A stretch of DNA of 64,000 nucleotides from Leptospira kemamanensis (GCF_004769665.1 NZ_RQGG01000050.1:62001-126000); one strand, 5' to 3'. Counted from the first letter of the stretch, positions 35,645 through 45,955 are shown. Numbers and translations: made by a program. The notes: a model not told the origin generated them from the letters alone.

Positions 35645-36888
35645 TCTAATCGGAAGTGTTTCATTGGGAAGGCATCAGTGATTTCTTTCACAGCTGCTTT
35701 TACTTTTGTTTCCCAAGTTGCATCTCCAAAATGATCTAAGAAATCACAAATCAAATTCCCAACGGCTTCGATTTCTTTTTCTTTGAGTCCTCTTGTGGTA
35801 AGAGCTGGTGTTCCGAGTCGGATTCCTGATGCTACTGCTGGAGGATTTTTATCAAATGGGATCGCATTTTTATTCACAGTCACACCAATATGATCGAGTC
35901 CATCTGCAGCATCACGACCAGTAAGACCTTTCACTGACACATCCAGAAGAACGATATGGTTGTCAGTTCCACCAGAGACCACACGGAAACCTCGTTTTTG
36001 GAACACTTCTGCGAGGACTTTCGCATTTTTTACCACTTGTTTGATGTAAGTTTTGAATTCTGGTTGGAGTGCTTCTCCAAATGCCACTGCTTTTGCCGCA
36101 ATCACATGCATAAGAGGTCCCCCTTGGATTCCAGGGAACACCCGAGAGTTTAGAACTTTTTCGTTTTCAGCAGAAGACAAAATGAGTCCACCACGTGGTC
36201 CACGTAATGTTTTGTGAGTAGTCGTTGTGACAAAATCACAGACACCGATGGGACTTGGGTGTTCGCCCGCTACCACCAAACCAGAGATATGTGCAATGTC
36301 CGCCATGATTTTGGCACCAATATCATTTGCAATTTCTCTGAATTTGTTAAAATCGATGATACGAGGGTAAGCAGAAGCACCGACAACGATGAGTTTTGGT
36401 TTGTGTTCTTTGGCAAGTTTTGCGACTTCATCGTAATTAATGGTTTCTGTTTTTTCATCCACTCCATAAGGGATTGGTTTAAAATATTTTCCACTGATGT
36501 TGACTGCACTACCATGTGTTAGGTGGCCGCCGTGTGCCAAATTCATTCCAAGAAAACTGTCTCCTGGTTCAAGAGTAGCAAGAAACACTGCCATATTCGC
36601 CTGAGCACCGCTATGTGGTTGTACGTTTGCATATTCAGCACCAAACATTTTTTTGGCTCTTTCAATGGCTAGTTCTTCTACTTTGTCAGCATTTTCGCAG
36701 CCATTGTAGTATCGTTTTCCAGGATAACCTTCCGCATATTTATTGGTCAGTGTAGAGTGATACGCTTCGAGGACGGGACGAGAAACAAAGTTTTCACTCG
36801 CAATCATTTCGAGGGAATGTTCTTGTCTTTCGTCTTCTTTTTTTAGGGCAGCATAAACTTCAGGGTCTTGTTTTTGTAAATAACTCAT
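35638..36888 (-). CDS. glyA: serine hydroxymethyltransferase
   Basis: A 416-residue cytoplasmic PLP enzyme that interconverts serine plus tetrahydrofolate with glycine plus methylene-tetrahydrofolate, the main source of one-carbon units. The PLP lysine is K226 in [14 protein letters not shown]. Other family motifs are LEMIASENF (27-35), [11 protein letters not shown] (51-61) and [11 protein letters not shown] (91-101). The length is normal. Its ATG overlaps the lplA stop (ATGA), and the run rhomboid-lplA-glyA is one operon. A link to lipoate is sensible because the glycine cleavage system needs a lipoylated H protein. Confidence 0.97.
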   Translation of the reverse strand: MSYLQKQDPEVYAALKKEDERQEHSLEMIASENFVSRPVLEAYHSTLTNKYAEGYPGKRYYNGCENADKVEELAIERAKKMFGAEYANVQPHSGAQANMAVFLATLEPGDSFLGMNLAHGGHLTHGSAVNISGKYFKPIPYGVDEKTETINYDEVAKLAKEHKPKLIVVGASAYPRIIDFNKFREIANDIGAKIMADIAHISGLVVAGEHPSPIGVCDFVTTTTHKTLRGPRGGLILSSAENEKVLNSRVFPGIQGGPLMHVIAAKAVAFGEALQPEFKTYIKQVVKNAKVLAEVFQKRGFRVVSGGTDNHIVLLDVSVKGLTGRDAADGLDHIGVTVNKNAIPFDKNPPAVASGIRLGTPALTTRGLKEKEIEAVGNLICDFLDHFGDATWETKVKAAVKEITDAFPMKHFRLED

Positions 36889-37754
36889 GTCGGAATTTCT
36901 CTGTGGAGTGTGTATTCTGGATTTTGGTATTTCTTCTTGCGAATAAATTCAGATTCTCGGAGCACTTGTTTCCGAAAAGTAGAAAAGTCCCTTCCAAAGA
37001 AGGAAATGTTTGAAAAATCAGTAGGGATTGGCTCTTGTAAATACAGGAAAACCTCCCGAATCAAATCGATGGCCCATTTTTCTTCGGAAAAAAATGAGGG
37101 AAGGGAGGTAAGAAACTCCTTATGGCTTCGTTCCTTACGATAGTCTGGTTCTTCCGGTGGGTGGTGTAATACTTCGGCGACACGGTCGATGAGATTTTCT
37201 TCTAAGATCAGGGTCCCATGTTGGACAATACAACTGCGTTTTCGAAATTGTGCGTTTCCTGAGATTTTTTTAAAGACACCATCTTTTTCCAAAACAAGAT
37301 CTGATTTCCCTTTGGGAAAGGACTGGATGTTTTGGTGAGACAGGGATTTTGCGATGATACCCAAGATAAAATCGTAACTGTCTTTTACTGGGAAAAGTTC
37401 CTTTCTTTTTTCCAAATTGAAATACAAAGAATAGTTAATATTGCCAGAGAATGAGTGGAAAACGGTTCCACCACCAGACGCACGCCTAGCAATATAACAA
37501 AAGTTTGGTTTTGGTTTTTTCTGAAACCCAATGTGTTTTGCTTCGTTTTCATAAGCACTGACTATATGTTCTTTGATATTCCGATATGGGTTTTCAGATA
37601 ACCCGAGGATGATGGAATCTGGATTTTTCCATAACCGGATTCCTGCTGTGAGATCTGATTTTACCAACTGGACAGCAATGGATTCCTCGATCGCCAAATT
37701 ATAGTAAGGCGATCTTGGTGGAATCGGGGGAAAGAAAAATACCTTAGAACTCAC
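36885..37754 (-). CDS. lplA: lipoate-protein ligase A-type enzyme
   Basis: A 289-residue protein of the biotin/lipoate ligase fold. It shows [11 protein letters not shown] near the N-terminus, the lipoyl-binding [11 protein letters not shown] (about 90-100) and [23 protein letters not shown] with the catalytic Lys of KISG. It should attach lipoate to E2 and H proteins. The start is a GTG that overlaps the rhomboid stop as GTGA. LipM-type octanoyltransferases share this fold, so the exact donor cannot be fixed by eye. Confidence 0.87.
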   Translation of the reverse strand: MSSKVFFFPPIPPRSPYYNLAIEESIAVQLVKSDLTAGIRLWKNPDSIILGLSENPYRNIKEHIVSAYENEAKHIGFQKKPKPNFCYIARRASGGGTVFHSFSGNINYSLYFNLEKRKELFPVKDSYDFILGIIAKSLSHQNIQSFPKGKSDLVLEKDGVFKKISGNAQFRKRSCIVQHGTLILEENLIDRVAEVLHHPPEEPDYRKERSHKEFLTSLPSFFSEEKWAIDLIREVFLYLQEPIPTDFSNISFFGRDFSTFRKQVLRESEFIRKKKYQNPEYTLHREIPT

Positions 37755-38575
37755 TCGTTGAAGTATTTTTGAGACGCTTCGTTTAAAAACTTACGTTCTT
37801 TTCTGGACAAAGACTCCATTCCATTTTTGGAAATTTTTTCCAAAAGTTCATCCACCTTTGTTTTGGCATTTTCTCGTTTTGCCATTTCTTCTTGGTAACG
37901 CATAAACCTTCGTTTTTGTAAGTAACGAGAGAGTGACCACGTGGGAAGGGAAGACTTGGTTCCTTTCCATCCCGTATACAGTTTCATTAGGATCACACCA
38001 CCAATAGCTCCCCCCAAATGGGCAAAGTGAGCTACCTTCTCACCTTGGGCAAACAAAACCATAAGCATCACAATCATGACAAAGTACTTGGCACGCATAG
38101 GAAAGATCAGAAACACAAGGAGTTCCCGGTTTGGCCAAGTCATTCCATAGGCCACAAGGAGACCGTAGATACTGGCACTTGCTCCCACTACGATCCCTTG
38201 TGGGATTCCCAAAAATTGAGCGGTGATGGTTCCGATCCCACCGAGAAATGCAGTGAAAAAATAAAATTTGAGAAAAGCACGTTCTCCCCAAACTTCTGCC
38301 AGTTCCGAACCAAACATCCAAAGACTTAACATATTAAACAGGATGTGTAAAAAACTTCCATGTAAGAAGGCATAACTCACGAGTTGCCATACCCAACCTC
38401 GAAAGACAAGTTCTGGTGAGAGCCCCAAGTAGAGTTCCACTAGCGGAGTTTGGAAGGTGAGTTTAGTCACCATTTGGAGAATGAAAAAAATGACATTGAT
38501 GAAAATGAGAGTGCGGACAACGGGAACCATGGGTGGTCCAAAACGAAGTTCATATCCTGGGGTACGAGAGGCCAT
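37751..38575 (-). CDS. rhomboid-family intramembrane serine protease
   Basis: A 274-residue protein with six or more membrane helices. HILFNMLSLWMFG, containing the conserved HxxxN, precedes GASASIYGLLVAYG with the nucleophile Ser and AHLGGAIGG with the general-base His. The usual GxSG reads GASA here, so the second Gly is changed although the Ser is present. About 65 charged cytoplasmic residues follow. I start at the ATG at 38575, just before the first helix; an in-frame start at 38626 would leave almost no room for a divergent promoter. Substrates are unknown. Confidence 0.85.
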   Translation of the reverse strand: MASRTPGYELRFGPPMVPVVRTLIFINVIFFILQMVTKLTFQTPLVELYLGLSPELVFRGWVWQLVSYAFLHGSFLHILFNMLSLWMFGSELAEVWGERAFLKFYFFTAFLGGIGTITAQFLGIPQGIVVGASASIYGLLVAYGMTWPNRELLVFLIFPMRAKYFVMIVMLMVLFAQGEKVAHFAHLGGAIGGVILMKLYTGWKGTKSSLPTWSLSRYLQKRRFMRYQEEMAKRENAKTKVDELLEKISKNGMESLSRKERKFLNEASQKYFNE

Positions 38576-38639
38576 AAATTCAAGGTCGTAAATCTTGAGT
38601 GACAAGGAAAGTCGATTTCCTAGCATCGAGGAAGTGATT

Positions 38640-39587
38640 GTGCAACTCTACGGAGTCCGCGGTTCCATTGCGAGCCCCCTCCGAAACCAAGACTACCGCA
38701 AAAAGATAATCGAGATTCTAGACCTCTACAGACAATCTGGGGCCGAAGGATCGGCGGATGAGTTTTGGCAAAATCTTCCGTATCATCTAAAATTTGTCAC
38801 AGGATCTGACACAACCTGTGTTTCGGTGACGGATGATGATGGGGAAACCTACGTTTTGGACATGGGAACGGGACTCAGAAATTTAGGAGATGAATTGGTT
38901 TCCGAATACTTCACAAACCAATTGAAAAAAACAGTCTCCTTTTTCATCACACACACACATTGGGATCATATCCAAGGCCTTCCGTTTTTTAAACCCATTT
39001 ATTTCCCAGACTTCCATTTGCATTTTTATTCTCCTTATTCCGATTTAGAAAAACGCCTGCAAAGACAACAAGAACCTGAGTTTTTTCCTGTGACTTTGGA
39101 TGGCACTGGTTCTGCAAAAGAGTTCAAACTTTTTTTCCCTGGTGATGTTTTGGAATTTCCTTCGGGTCTCAAAGTGGAGTGTTATCCTTTGAAACACCCT
39201 GGCGGTTCGTTTGCGTATAAGTTTACCAATCGAGCAGGGAAAATATTTATTTTTGCAACCGATGCTGAGTTTACGGGAGCGGACATGGATCTCATCCATG
39301 AGTGTATGCCTTTTTTTGCAGATGCAGACCTTCTGATTTTAGATACCCAATACACACTTGATGAATCCTTTTCCAAATTTGATTGGGGGCATACGGCATA
39401 CACGATGTCTGTGAATTGTGCCTCTTCTTGGCGTGTGAAAAACTTAGTTCTCACTCACCATGAACCAAGTTACTCCGATGAAAAAATTTATGATATTTAT
39501 GAAAGTGCCAAATTGCACAAACGGCAATTAGGTGAAAAGAAGTTGAAAATTCATTTAGCAAGAGAAGGACTCAGATTCCACTTATAA
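38640..39587 (+). CDS. metallo-beta-lactamase-fold hydrolase
   Basis: A 315-residue MBL-fold hydrolase. The GTG at 38640 has GAGGAAG upstream and makes the protein begin [12 protein letters not shown], the usual start of the PhnP/phosphodiesterase-like subgroup; the frame is open further upstream to a TTG at 38595. The metal motif [14 protein letters not shown] carries HxHx[28 protein letters not shown] and [10 protein letters not shown] give the later ligands. It probably hydrolyses a phosphodiester or cyclic nucleotide, but the substrate is unknown. It overlaps the PBP gene by one base (TAATG). Confidence 0.85.
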   Translation: MQLYGVRGSIASPLRNQDYRKKIIEILDLYRQSGAEGSADEFWQNLPYHLKFVTGSDTTCVSVTDDDGETYVLDMGTGLRNLGDELVSEYFTNQLKKTVSFFITHTHWDHIQGLPFFKPIYFPDFHLHFYSPYSDLEKRLQRQQEPEFFPVTLDGTGSAKEFKLFFPGDVLEFPSGLKVECYPLKHPGGSFAYKFTNRAGKIFIFATDAEFTGADMDLIHECMPFFADADLLILDTQYTLDESFSKFDWGHTAYTMSVNCASSWRVKNLVLTHHEPSYSDEKIYDIYESAKLHKRQLGEKKLKIHLAREGLRFHL

Positions 39588-42010
39588 TGACTATGAACAA
39601 AGAAAAAACATTACGTATCACCATCACAACATTCTTTAGTATTGCCTTACTTGGTGGACTTTTTTTTGGATATATCCTTTCCGAAGTAAACAAAGGAAAA
39701 GAATTACAAAAACTTGCTTCTTATCAACCAACCACTCCCACTAAATTGTATGATACCAATGGAGTGCTGATTGCGGAACTTTACAGGCACAAACAAGAAT
39801 TATTAAAATATAGTGATATCCCACCCCATGTCATCCATGCCTTTTTATCAGTGGAAGATGATAATTTTTTTAATCACTTTGGAATTGATTTTTTAGCGAT
39901 TGTTCGTGCTGCGATCAAAAATATTTTTGCGGGTCGCATTGTGCAAGGGGGTTCAACCCTCACCCAACAGTTAGCAAAAACCATCTTACAACAAAGGAAA
40001 AAAACCTTTGGGCGAAAATTCCTCGAAGCACTTCTTACCTTACAAATCGAACAAGAATACACCAAAGAAGAAATTTTAGAAATCTATTTTAACTTAATTT
40101 ATTTGGGTCATGGAACGACAGGTCTTTCTTCTGCGGCAAACGTGTACTTCCAAAAAGATGTAAGGGACTTAAGTATCGCTGAAGCGGCAATGCTCGCACG
40201 CCTTCCCAAAGCACCTGTCACATATTCACCGTTTAAAAATCCCAAGGAAGCCAAACAAGCGCATATGGTGGTGCTTGGCCTTATGGCAAAAAATGGATTC
40301 ATTCCCAAAGACCAGGTGCAAAAAATCCACGATGATTTTTGGGATCGGTATTGGCCAGTTGTCATCACACAATCTCCTTCTCGTTCCACTTGGGGTGCCA
40401 AACTCAACCGTGCTCCCTATTTTACTGAGTGGGTTCGCCAAATCCTAGAAAAGGAACTCGGAGAAGAGGCTCTCTATACGGGTGGACTTCGAGTGTATAC
40501 CACATTGGATGTGAGAAAACAGGAAATTGCCGAAGAAGAACTTAGAAAAGGCCTCATTGAACAAGATAAATATGCATTTGGTGCAAACTTCCGTTATGCG
40601 GGACGAGCAGACAGAGGCCTTGTTTCCTTATACAATTTGTTTGGATCGATTTTTCCTGTAGGTGTGCCCTACGTCACAAGCCTCGATGACAGGCAAGTGT
40701 TCCGGTTGCATTTAGAAAAAGAAATGGCACCTGCATTGGAACTTTTGACTGACTTTGTTCCTTCCGAAAATGAAAGTGCGGCGGTCAAAGAATTCCAAAG
40801 GTCTTCCCTTGTATTCTCTTCCAACTTACACGTGGAAGGTGCCGTCATTACGATTGACCACCAAACGGGTTATATCCAAACCATGGTGGGTGGATCGAGG
40901 TTCTCTCCGAAAAACCAGTTTAACCGTGCCATGCAAGCAAGACGCCAAACCGGTTCTGCTTTCAAACCATTTGTATATGCAGCAGCCATCCAAAATCGTG
41001 CTGTAGGTTCTGGAACAGGGATTATGGATGCACCTCTCACCACCATCACAGAGGAAGGGGAGGGATACTCTCCACAAGATATCTCTGGTGATTTTAGAGG
41101 GATGGTTCCTTTGTCTCGTGCCTTGTCTTTATCTCTCAATATTGTTTCGGTGCAAGTTCTCATGCGAACTGGAACAGATTCCGTAATTGATTTTGCCTCT
41201 AAAGTCACAAAAACCAATAAAGCAAGATTTCCAACAGGACCAGCCCTTGCTCTTGGTGTGGCAGAACTCACTCCTTATGAAATGGCTCTTGGGTATTCGA
41301 TCCTTGCCAATAAAGGAAAAGATGTCATTCCATTTAGTGTCCGTTATGTGTTAAACCAAAGTGGGACTGTTGTTTACAACAAAGAAAAAGAAGTCCAAGA
41401 AACTTTGGCAGAAGAAGCAAAAAATGGAACGATCCAAATCATTCCAGAAGCTACCGCTTATATCATCAAGCAAATGCTAATTGGTGTTGCTATGGGTGGA
41501 ACTCCTACCCAAGCCTTACGTGCCTCCGATAAAGGAAATTATCGTGGCGAATCGGGTGGTAAAACCGGTTCTACTTCTTCTTATACCAATGTTTGGTATG
41601 CTGGATTTGATCCGAAATTCACATCCATTGTATGGATGGGCTTTGATAAATCTTCCCTTTCTTTGGGTAAAGGTGTCACTGCCGCAGGGGTGGCCGCTCC
41701 GATTTGGGGAAAAATGTATTCCCGATTTTACAATGAAGGTCCCTATCCCAGTTTTTATCCGAATGGCAAAGCAGAAGAGATTCCTGCTGATGTTGTCAAA
41801 GGAGCCACTTGTGCTTTCAATGGTCTTTCCCCTGGGCCAGGTTGCCCACTCACGGGAAATTTATTCCTAAAACCCATCACCATCGCGGGAAGAACTTTGG
41901 CTGTTCCTGGTGGTCGTCAGTGTGATGGGGACAGAGACCACTACCGTTCCATGGATTTAAACGACTTCTTACAAAGAGAATTGGAAATCTCCGACGACGA
42001 ATTAAAATAG
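39587..42010 (+). CDS. penicillin-binding protein 1A (bifunctional peptidoglycan synthase)
   Basis: An 807-residue class A PBP that polymerises and cross-links peptidoglycan in the periplasm. A transmembrane anchor (about 10-30) is followed by the GT51 glycosyltransferase domain with catalytic E90 in [25 protein letters not shown] and [13 protein letters not shown]. The transpeptidase domain has Ser457 in TGSAFKP (SxxK), SLN and KTGS ([12 protein letters not shown]). The last 90 residues hold a Cys pair in the [12 protein letters not shown] segment. The ATG at 39587 overlaps the MBL stop; a second ATG at 39593 is also possible. Confidence 0.93.
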   Translation: MTMNKEKTLRITITTFFSIALLGGLFFGYILSEVNKGKELQKLASYQPTTPTKLYDTNGVLIAELYRHKQELLKYSDIPPHVIHAFLSVEDDNFFNHFGIDFLAIVRAAIKNIFAGRIVQGGSTLTQQLAKTILQQRKKTFGRKFLEALLTLQIEQEYTKEEILEIYFNLIYLGHGTTGLSSAANVYFQKDVRDLSIAEAAMLARLPKAPVTYSPFKNPKEAKQAHMVVLGLMAKNGFIPKDQVQKIHDDFWDRYWPVVITQSPSRSTWGAKLNRAPYFTEWVRQILEKELGEEALYTGGLRVYTTLDVRKQEIAEEELRKGLIEQDKYAFGANFRYAGRADRGLVSLYNLFGSIFPVGVPYVTSLDDRQVFRLHLEKEMAPALELLTDFVPSENESAAVKEFQRSSLVFSSNLHVEGAVITIDHQTGYIQTMVGGSRFSPKNQFNRAMQARRQTGSAFKPFVYAAAIQNRAVGSGTGIMDAPLTTITEEGEGYSPQDISGDFRGMVPLSRALSLSLNIVSVQVLMRTGTDSVIDFASKVTKTNKARFPTGPALALGVAELTPYEMALGYSILANKGKDVIPFSVRYVLNQSGTVVYNKEKEVQETLAEEAKNGTIQIIPEATAYIIKQMLIGVAMGGTPTQALRASDKGNYRGESGGKTGSTSSYTNVWYAGFDPKFTSIVWMGFDKSSLSLGKGVTAAGVAAPIWGKMYSRFYNEGPYPSFYPNGKAEEIPADVVKGATCAFNGLSPGPGCPLTGNLFLKPITIAGRTLAVPGGRQCDGDRDHYRSMDLNDFLQRELEISDDELK

Positions 42011-42039
42011 CGAAACTAAAAGACAAAAGCCTCCTTTCC

Positions 42040-42080
42040 AAAGGCCCAGTTCCGATCCCTCGGAGTTTTGGGCCTTTCTT
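42040..42080 (+). terminator. terminator after the PBP1A gene
   Basis: AAAGGCCC (42040-42047) pairs with GGGCCTTT (42070-42077) around a 22-base loop that contains a second small stem (CCGA/TCGG). The sequence then reads CTTG, with T-rich bases but no long T-run. It lies 30 bases after the PBP1A stop and separates it from the sigma-54-controlled gene. Confidence 0.55.
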
Positions 42081-42104
42081 GTTTCCGAACACTTTGTTTT
42101 TTAG

Positions 42105-42122
42105 GCAATTTATTGCAATTTA
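42105..42122. repeat. two GCAATTTA repeats, one helical turn apart
   Basis: GCAATTTA occurs at 42105-42112 and 42115-42122, a 10-base period that places both copies on one face of the helix. They lie about 100 bases upstream of the sigma-54 promoter and may bind a regulator or DNA-bending protein. This is weak evidence by itself. Confidence 0.3.
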
Positions 42123-42131
42123 CTCAATCTG

Positions 42132-42146
42132 TGTACATTTTGTGCA
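42132..42146. promoter_or_regulatory. possible enhancer site for a sigma-54 activator
   Basis: TGTACA-TTT-TGTGCA (42132-42146) is an imperfect palindrome about 73 bases upstream of the -24 element, a usual distance for the binding site of an enhancer-binding protein. The match is to a general TGYACA/TGTRCA dyad and not to a known Leptospira site. Confidence 0.3.
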
Positions 42147-42217
42147 TATTTACCTTGTAAGGACTCTCTTCCATCCTACAAAACCCTGTTTCCTGGCTGT
42201 TTAGACAATATCTAGGC

Positions 42218-42235
42218 TTGGCACGATAGTTGCAT
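42218..42235 (+). promoter_or_regulatory. sigma-54 promoter
   Basis: TTGGCACGATAGTTGCAT matches the -24/-12 consensus TGGCACG-N4-TTGCA completely, with the GG (42220-42221) and GC (42232-42233) exactly 12 bases apart. Transcription should begin near 42245, giving a leader of about 22 bases that contains the CGGAGGG ribosome binding site of the gene at 42267. This implies control by RpoN and an activator that uses ATP. Confidence 0.78.
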
Positions 42236-42266
42236 CTATTCTCATGAACAGTCGTTCGGAGGGAAT

Positions 42267-42710
42267 ATGAAAAAACTACTCGTAACCATGATCATCGTAG
42301 CGCTCAACTACTCTGCTTTTGCAGGAGAGTCTTCCTCCCTCGTGAACGAAGAAGTGGCCTCACTCATTGGCCAATACGACAACGAAACACTTGTCGTGAT
42401 CTCAAACGAACTTGTGAAAATGGCAAACGAGGAAGAAGGAATTGGTGAATTTGACCTAGCTTCCACTCATTATGATCGTGCTCTGAAAATCAGAGAAGCC
42501 ATTGGAATGCAATCTCACAAAAGTTTTGCATCCATTCAATATTTAGCAAGCCAAGCGTATTCAAAGGCGGGCAATTTTTGTGAAGCGTCTGTGTATGCAA
42601 AGAAAGCAAGTGAAGCCTTCCATAAACACGGAATTTCAAAATATGAAGAAAAAGCAAATATGGAAGCAAAGGAATTTGCGAAGGCTTGTGCGGTGGTTGC
42701 TTCCCGTTAA
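42267..42710 (+). CDS. small exported TPR-like protein under a sigma-54 promoter
   Basis: A 147-residue protein with a signal peptide (about 1-19, ending AFAG). The mature helices 'FDLASTHYDRALKIREAIG' and 'FASIQYLASQAYSKAGNFCEASVYAKKASEAF' follow the spacing of two tetratricopeptide-like repeats. It has two Cys (about 112 and 142). It is probably a periplasmic protein-binding factor; no partner can be named. A strong CGGAGGG ribosome binding site precedes the ATG. It stands alone between a terminator and a convergent lipoprotein gene, so the sigma-54 promoter appears to serve only this gene. The 256 bases upstream hold the control elements listed separately. Confidence 0.7.
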   Translation: MKKLLVTMIIVALNYSAFAGESSSLVNEEVASLIGQYDNETLVVISNELVKMANEEEGIGEFDLASTHYDRALKIREAIGMQSHKSFASIQYLASQAYSKAGNFCEASVYAKKASEAFHKHGISKYEEKANMEAKEFAKACAVVASR

Positions 42711-42769
42711 TTAAAAACTGTTATGATTCTTTCTAGAGATGGTTACCCTTTTTTTGATTCTTCTTCGAA

Positions 42770-43489
42770 TCAATCCAACTTCACGTGATGATACACGTGG
42801 GGTTGGAATTCTTTTTTCCCATACTTCCACTTAGCAATTTCAAATAATTTCGTTTTCGTATAAGCCTTATCGGATTCCCAAGCAATCCCAAAATTGGCTT
42901 CTTCGTATCCTGATTCGTATTGGAGGGGATATAAAGAATTCCCATCATAATGATATAGTAAGTGATGTTGGAAATCCTTTGTTGTATCCATGGTAAAGGA
43001 TGTACAAGGAATCTTTTGTAACAAACGTTTGGTGTTCATTCCTGGTTTGAGATCCACTCGGCATTCTTTGGTATTCAATTGTTTGGTAGAAAATAATACC
43101 CATTCGTTTGATTTTTCAAACTGGCCTTTGCCAATGATTTGGCGGAATTGGATATGGTCTTTGTAAACTCTCCATTCCCGCCAAGTTTTTTTGAATTCCT
43201 GTTCGGAAAGGATATGGATGGTTTCTTTCCAATCGAGTTGGAATTCTTTCGAACCCATTGCTGATTTTTTTTCTGTAGGTCGTTCATAAGTTCCGAAGGG
43301 TAGGTTCCTATCTCTCGGGAAACTGTCTGGTAAGGTTCGAATCCATCCGAGTTTGGGTGTACATTGAAAAACAAAAACTGCGGAGAGGACCAAAAGAAGA
43401 AAGAAATTCTTCTTTTGGTGTTTCGATCGAAACGGTTGGTTCTTTTCTATAGAATTAGAACTGGAAGTAAATAAAATCTTGTCCACCAT
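42770..43489 (-). CDS. lipoprotein, about 239 residues, next to an MBOAT gene
   Basis: I recognise no family. A hydrophobic segment ending in VFQC suggests lipidation at Cys43, but the 28 residues before the hydrophobic core are long for a lipoprotein signal, so the true start is uncertain; I use the ATG at 43489, and TTG at 43495 or GTG at 43486 are possible. The mature domain is a mixed alpha/beta fold with two Cys that could pair. The start overlaps the end of the MBOAT gene by about 35 bases, so it is translated with it and may be the membrane partner that receives or presents acyl groups. Confidence 0.6.
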   Translation of the reverse strand: MVDKILFTSSSNSIEKNQPFRSKHQKKNFFLLLVLSAVFVFQCTPKLGWIRTLPDSFPRDRNLPFGTYERPTEKKSAMGSKEFQLDWKETIHILSEQEFKKTWREWRVYKDHIQFRQIIGKGQFEKSNEWVLFSTKQLNTKECRVDLKPGMNTKRLLQKIPCTSFTMDTTKDFQHHLLYHYDGNSLYPLQYESGYEEANFGIAWESDKAYTKTKLFEIAKWKYGKKEFQPHVYHHVKLD

Positions 43490-44882
43490 CTCCAAAGATT
43501 CCGAGTAAAAGCAAAATCACGACGGATAAAATGGGGAGTAATATATTTTGATATGGTTTCAGTTTTTCATACATAAAAGGAGAATACTGAAACCAATTAA
43601 ACATTAGCCCTAACGCAATGAAGGTTGGGAGTTCATCCACACGGCTGAGTGTATCTCCCGTATTGCGAAGGGTCAATACCCCTTTGAAGATTTCATAGGC
43701 TACGTTTAGAGATTCCGAACCCCTTGCGGCCGCACGGAAAAAAACACCTGAAAACGTAAAAATGATAAAGATCACAATGGTTCGAATGAATCCTGCCATA
43801 GGAAAGGTATCTGGAATGAATTTCTTTTTCCCACGGTGTAAGTAGAGAGACCTTTCAATCCATATGAGAGCTCCGAGATACGCTCCCCATAAAACAAAGG
43901 CCCAGTTGGCACCATGCCAAAGACCTCCGAGGCACATCGTGATAAAGGAGTTTAAATTGGAACGGAAAATAGAACCCTTACTACCACCTAATGGAATGTA
44001 GATGTAGTCTCGTAACCAAGAAGACAAAGTAATATGCCAACGGCTCCAAAGTTCCCGGAACGATTGGGACAAAAATGGACCTTGGAAGTTTTCTGGAATT
44101 TCATACCCAAGTAAGTTGGCCGATCCTCTCGCCATATCCGTATACCCAGAAAAGTCACAATAGACTTGAATGGCGAAGGCAAGCACACTAAAAAAGATCG
44201 AAAAACTATCATACTTCGCTGGATCCATATAGAGAGGAGAGATGATGGGAGCAATGTTTTCGGCGATGATGACCTTTTTGAATAAACCACCTATGATGAG
44301 AAAAATCCCTTTTTTCATTCGGTCTTCATCAATGGTCGGATGGTCTAGTTGTGGTAAAAAATCCTGAGACCTCATGATGGGCCCTGCAATGAGTTGAGGG
44401 AAAAACAAAATGAATAAAAAATAATCCACAGTGGACATTCTTTTTTCAATGATCCCTCGATGGATGTCCACTTGTACGGCAATGATTTGGAAGGTATAAA
44501 AACTTATCGCAAGCGGAAGGAAAATACTCCAAGACCCAGCGATTTCTTTGAAACTTGGATACCCTGTTAGGCTGAACAATGAGTCTGTGATAAAGTAAAA
44601 ATACTTAAAAAATGCTAAATTGATTACGTTTAGAATGATAATCGTATACAATACAGAATCAAGTTTTTCACCTTTCTCTTTTTTACGAAACATCCATTCG
44701 CTAAATGCATAGTTGATGAGGATGACGAGAAGGAAGTGAAATAAAAAAGGGAAACTAAAATATGCGTAAAAAATCAAAGAAGAAATCACAAGCAGGGGTT
44801 TTCGTCCCTTTTGTGGAATGTTCCAATAAATTAAATACGTTAGCGCAAATAAAATTAAATAAGGAATGGAATTGAATAACAT
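43455..44882 (-). CDS. MBOAT-family membrane O-acyltransferase (AlgI-like)
   Basis: A 475-residue polytopic enzyme of the membrane-bound O-acyltransferase family, close in layout to AlgI. About eleven helices surround SFRELWSRWHITLSSWLRDYIYIPLGG (about 275-301) and LGGLWHGANWAFVLWG (about 319-334), whose His is the catalytic residue of the family. Such proteins move acetyl or acyl groups across the inner membrane to modify exopolysaccharide, LPS or lipoproteins. AlgI partners (AlgJ/AlgX-type) are not seen here; only a lipoprotein gene follows. Confidence 0.88.
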   Translation of the reverse strand: MLFNSIPYLILFALTYLIYWNIPQKGRKPLLVISSLIFYAYFSFPFLFHFLLVILINYAFSEWMFRKKEKGEKLDSVLYTIIILNVINLAFFKYFYFITDSLFSLTGYPSFKEIAGSWSIFLPLAISFYTFQIIAVQVDIHRGIIEKRMSTVDYFLFILFFPQLIAGPIMRSQDFLPQLDHPTIDEDRMKKGIFLIIGGLFKKVIIAENIAPIISPLYMDPAKYDSFSIFFSVLAFAIQVYCDFSGYTDMARGSANLLGYEIPENFQGPFLSQSFRELWSRWHITLSSWLRDYIYIPLGGSKGSIFRSNLNSFITMCLGGLWHGANWAFVLWGAYLGALIWIERSLYLHRGKKKFIPDTFPMAGFIRTIVIFIIFTFSGVFFRAAARGSESLNVAYEIFKGVLTLRNTGDTLSRVDELPTFIALGLMFNWFQYSPFMYEKLKPYQNILLPILSVVILLLLGIFGDGGQDFIYFQF

Positions 44883-44901
44883 GAATTAGGTAACCTTAAA
44901 A

Positions 44902-45900
44902 TTAGATATCCCAGAGGTATAAAAACTTCGCGTTTGTTTCTGTTCCGAGAAGTTTGTCAGCAATACCAAATGAAATAGGATTTCCTTTCGCATCCGTTGC
45001 TTGGTAAATATTTTCCACAGGAACCTTTCCTCTTTGGTAAGTGACAATCCTTGGAGATCCTTGTGAATTGCCTTCGTAACGTGGATGTTTCATGAGTTCG
45101 ATCACAAAGTTGTCAAAGTAACCGATAAAATCGATCATTCCTTCTTTCTGTGCTTGTTCTGCAGTGAAGATCCTTCCATCACAAATTTCTTTGAGTCTGG
45201 CTTCGGAAACTTTTGGACGTCCTTTTTTCACCACTTCGAAAAATCGGGAATACAAACTATCTATGATGGATTGTAAAATTTTTCTTTGTTCAGCAGTCAT
45301 TTCCGTTGTAGGGGAACCTAAAGCTTTGTTCGGGCCAGAAGTAAAGGATTGGTCTTTGATTCCAATTTTATCCAAACCTTCTTTCACGTTGATCCCCGAC
45401 ATGATGACTCCTACAGATCCTGTAACAGTTGTTGGGTGGGCTCCAATGGAGTCAGTTGCCATCGCGATGTAGTAGGCACCACTGGCAGCTGTGTCCATAA
45501 ATCCTGCAAAAACAGGGATCCCTTTTCGTTCTTTGAACTTTTTGATTTCTTGGTAGATGATGTCACTAGCCGTCACAGTTCCACCAGGAGAATTGATTTT
45601 TAAAATAACACCTTTTACATCCGAATCCCTTTCGGCTCGTTTTAAAGATTCTTTTATACGAACGACCATGGAATCAGAGGATGGTCCAAAAAAGGCGGAT
45701 TTGGATTCATCGGAAATCATCCCGTCGATCGAGATAATTACGATTTTTTCTTGATCCTTTCCCGCGATGAGTTTCTCTTCGAATTCAGACTTAGTTGTTG
45801 GCGGGAACAAGTTCATACTGTTACCGATCACACAAGATTCTGTAAAAAGAACCGAAAGAAGAACGACTAAACTAAAAAGACCAAACTTTCTTAAAGGCAT
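44902..45900 (-). CDS. sppA: signal peptide peptidase SppA, lipoprotein form
   Basis: A 332-residue serine protease of the SppA/S49 family, which degrades cleaved signal peptides at the membrane. The nucleophile Ser lies in DTAASGAYYIA and the base Lys in SGPNKALGSP. INSPGGTV and TGSVGVI are the other family motifs. Unlike the usual membrane-spanning form, the N-terminus looks like a lipoprotein signal (FTESC, Cys23). I use the ATG at 45900 with AAAGG upstream; the longer frame to 45939 has no comparable site. The length matches short (single-domain) SppA. Confidence 0.9.
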   Translation of the reverse strand: MPLRKFGLFSLVVLLSVLFTESCVIGNSMNLFPPTTKSEFEEKLIAGKDQEKIVIISIDGMISDESKSAFFGPSSDSMVVRIKESLKRAERDSDVKGVILKINSPGGTVTASDIIYQEIKKFKERKGIPVFAGFMDTAASGAYYIAMATDSIGAHPTTVTGSVGVIMSGINVKEGLDKIGIKDQSFTSGPNKALGSPTTEMTAEQRKILQSIIDSLYSRFFEVVKKGRPKVSEARLKEICDGRIFTAEQAQKEGMIDFIGYFDNFVIELMKHPRYEGNSQGSPRIVTYQRGKVPVENIYQATDAKGNPISFGIADKLLGTETNAKFLYLWDI

Positions 45901-45955
45901 ACAAACCTTTCTAAGATCGTAAACTCTGACTTCAATCATTTTTGGGAGATAAATC

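Noticed and set aside
42750..42776. Hairpin TTGATTC/GAATCAA as a terminator for the lipoprotein gene at 42770
   Set aside because: It lies partly inside the end of that gene and is followed by A-runs rather than T-runs in the minus direction, so it does not fit an intrinsic terminator.
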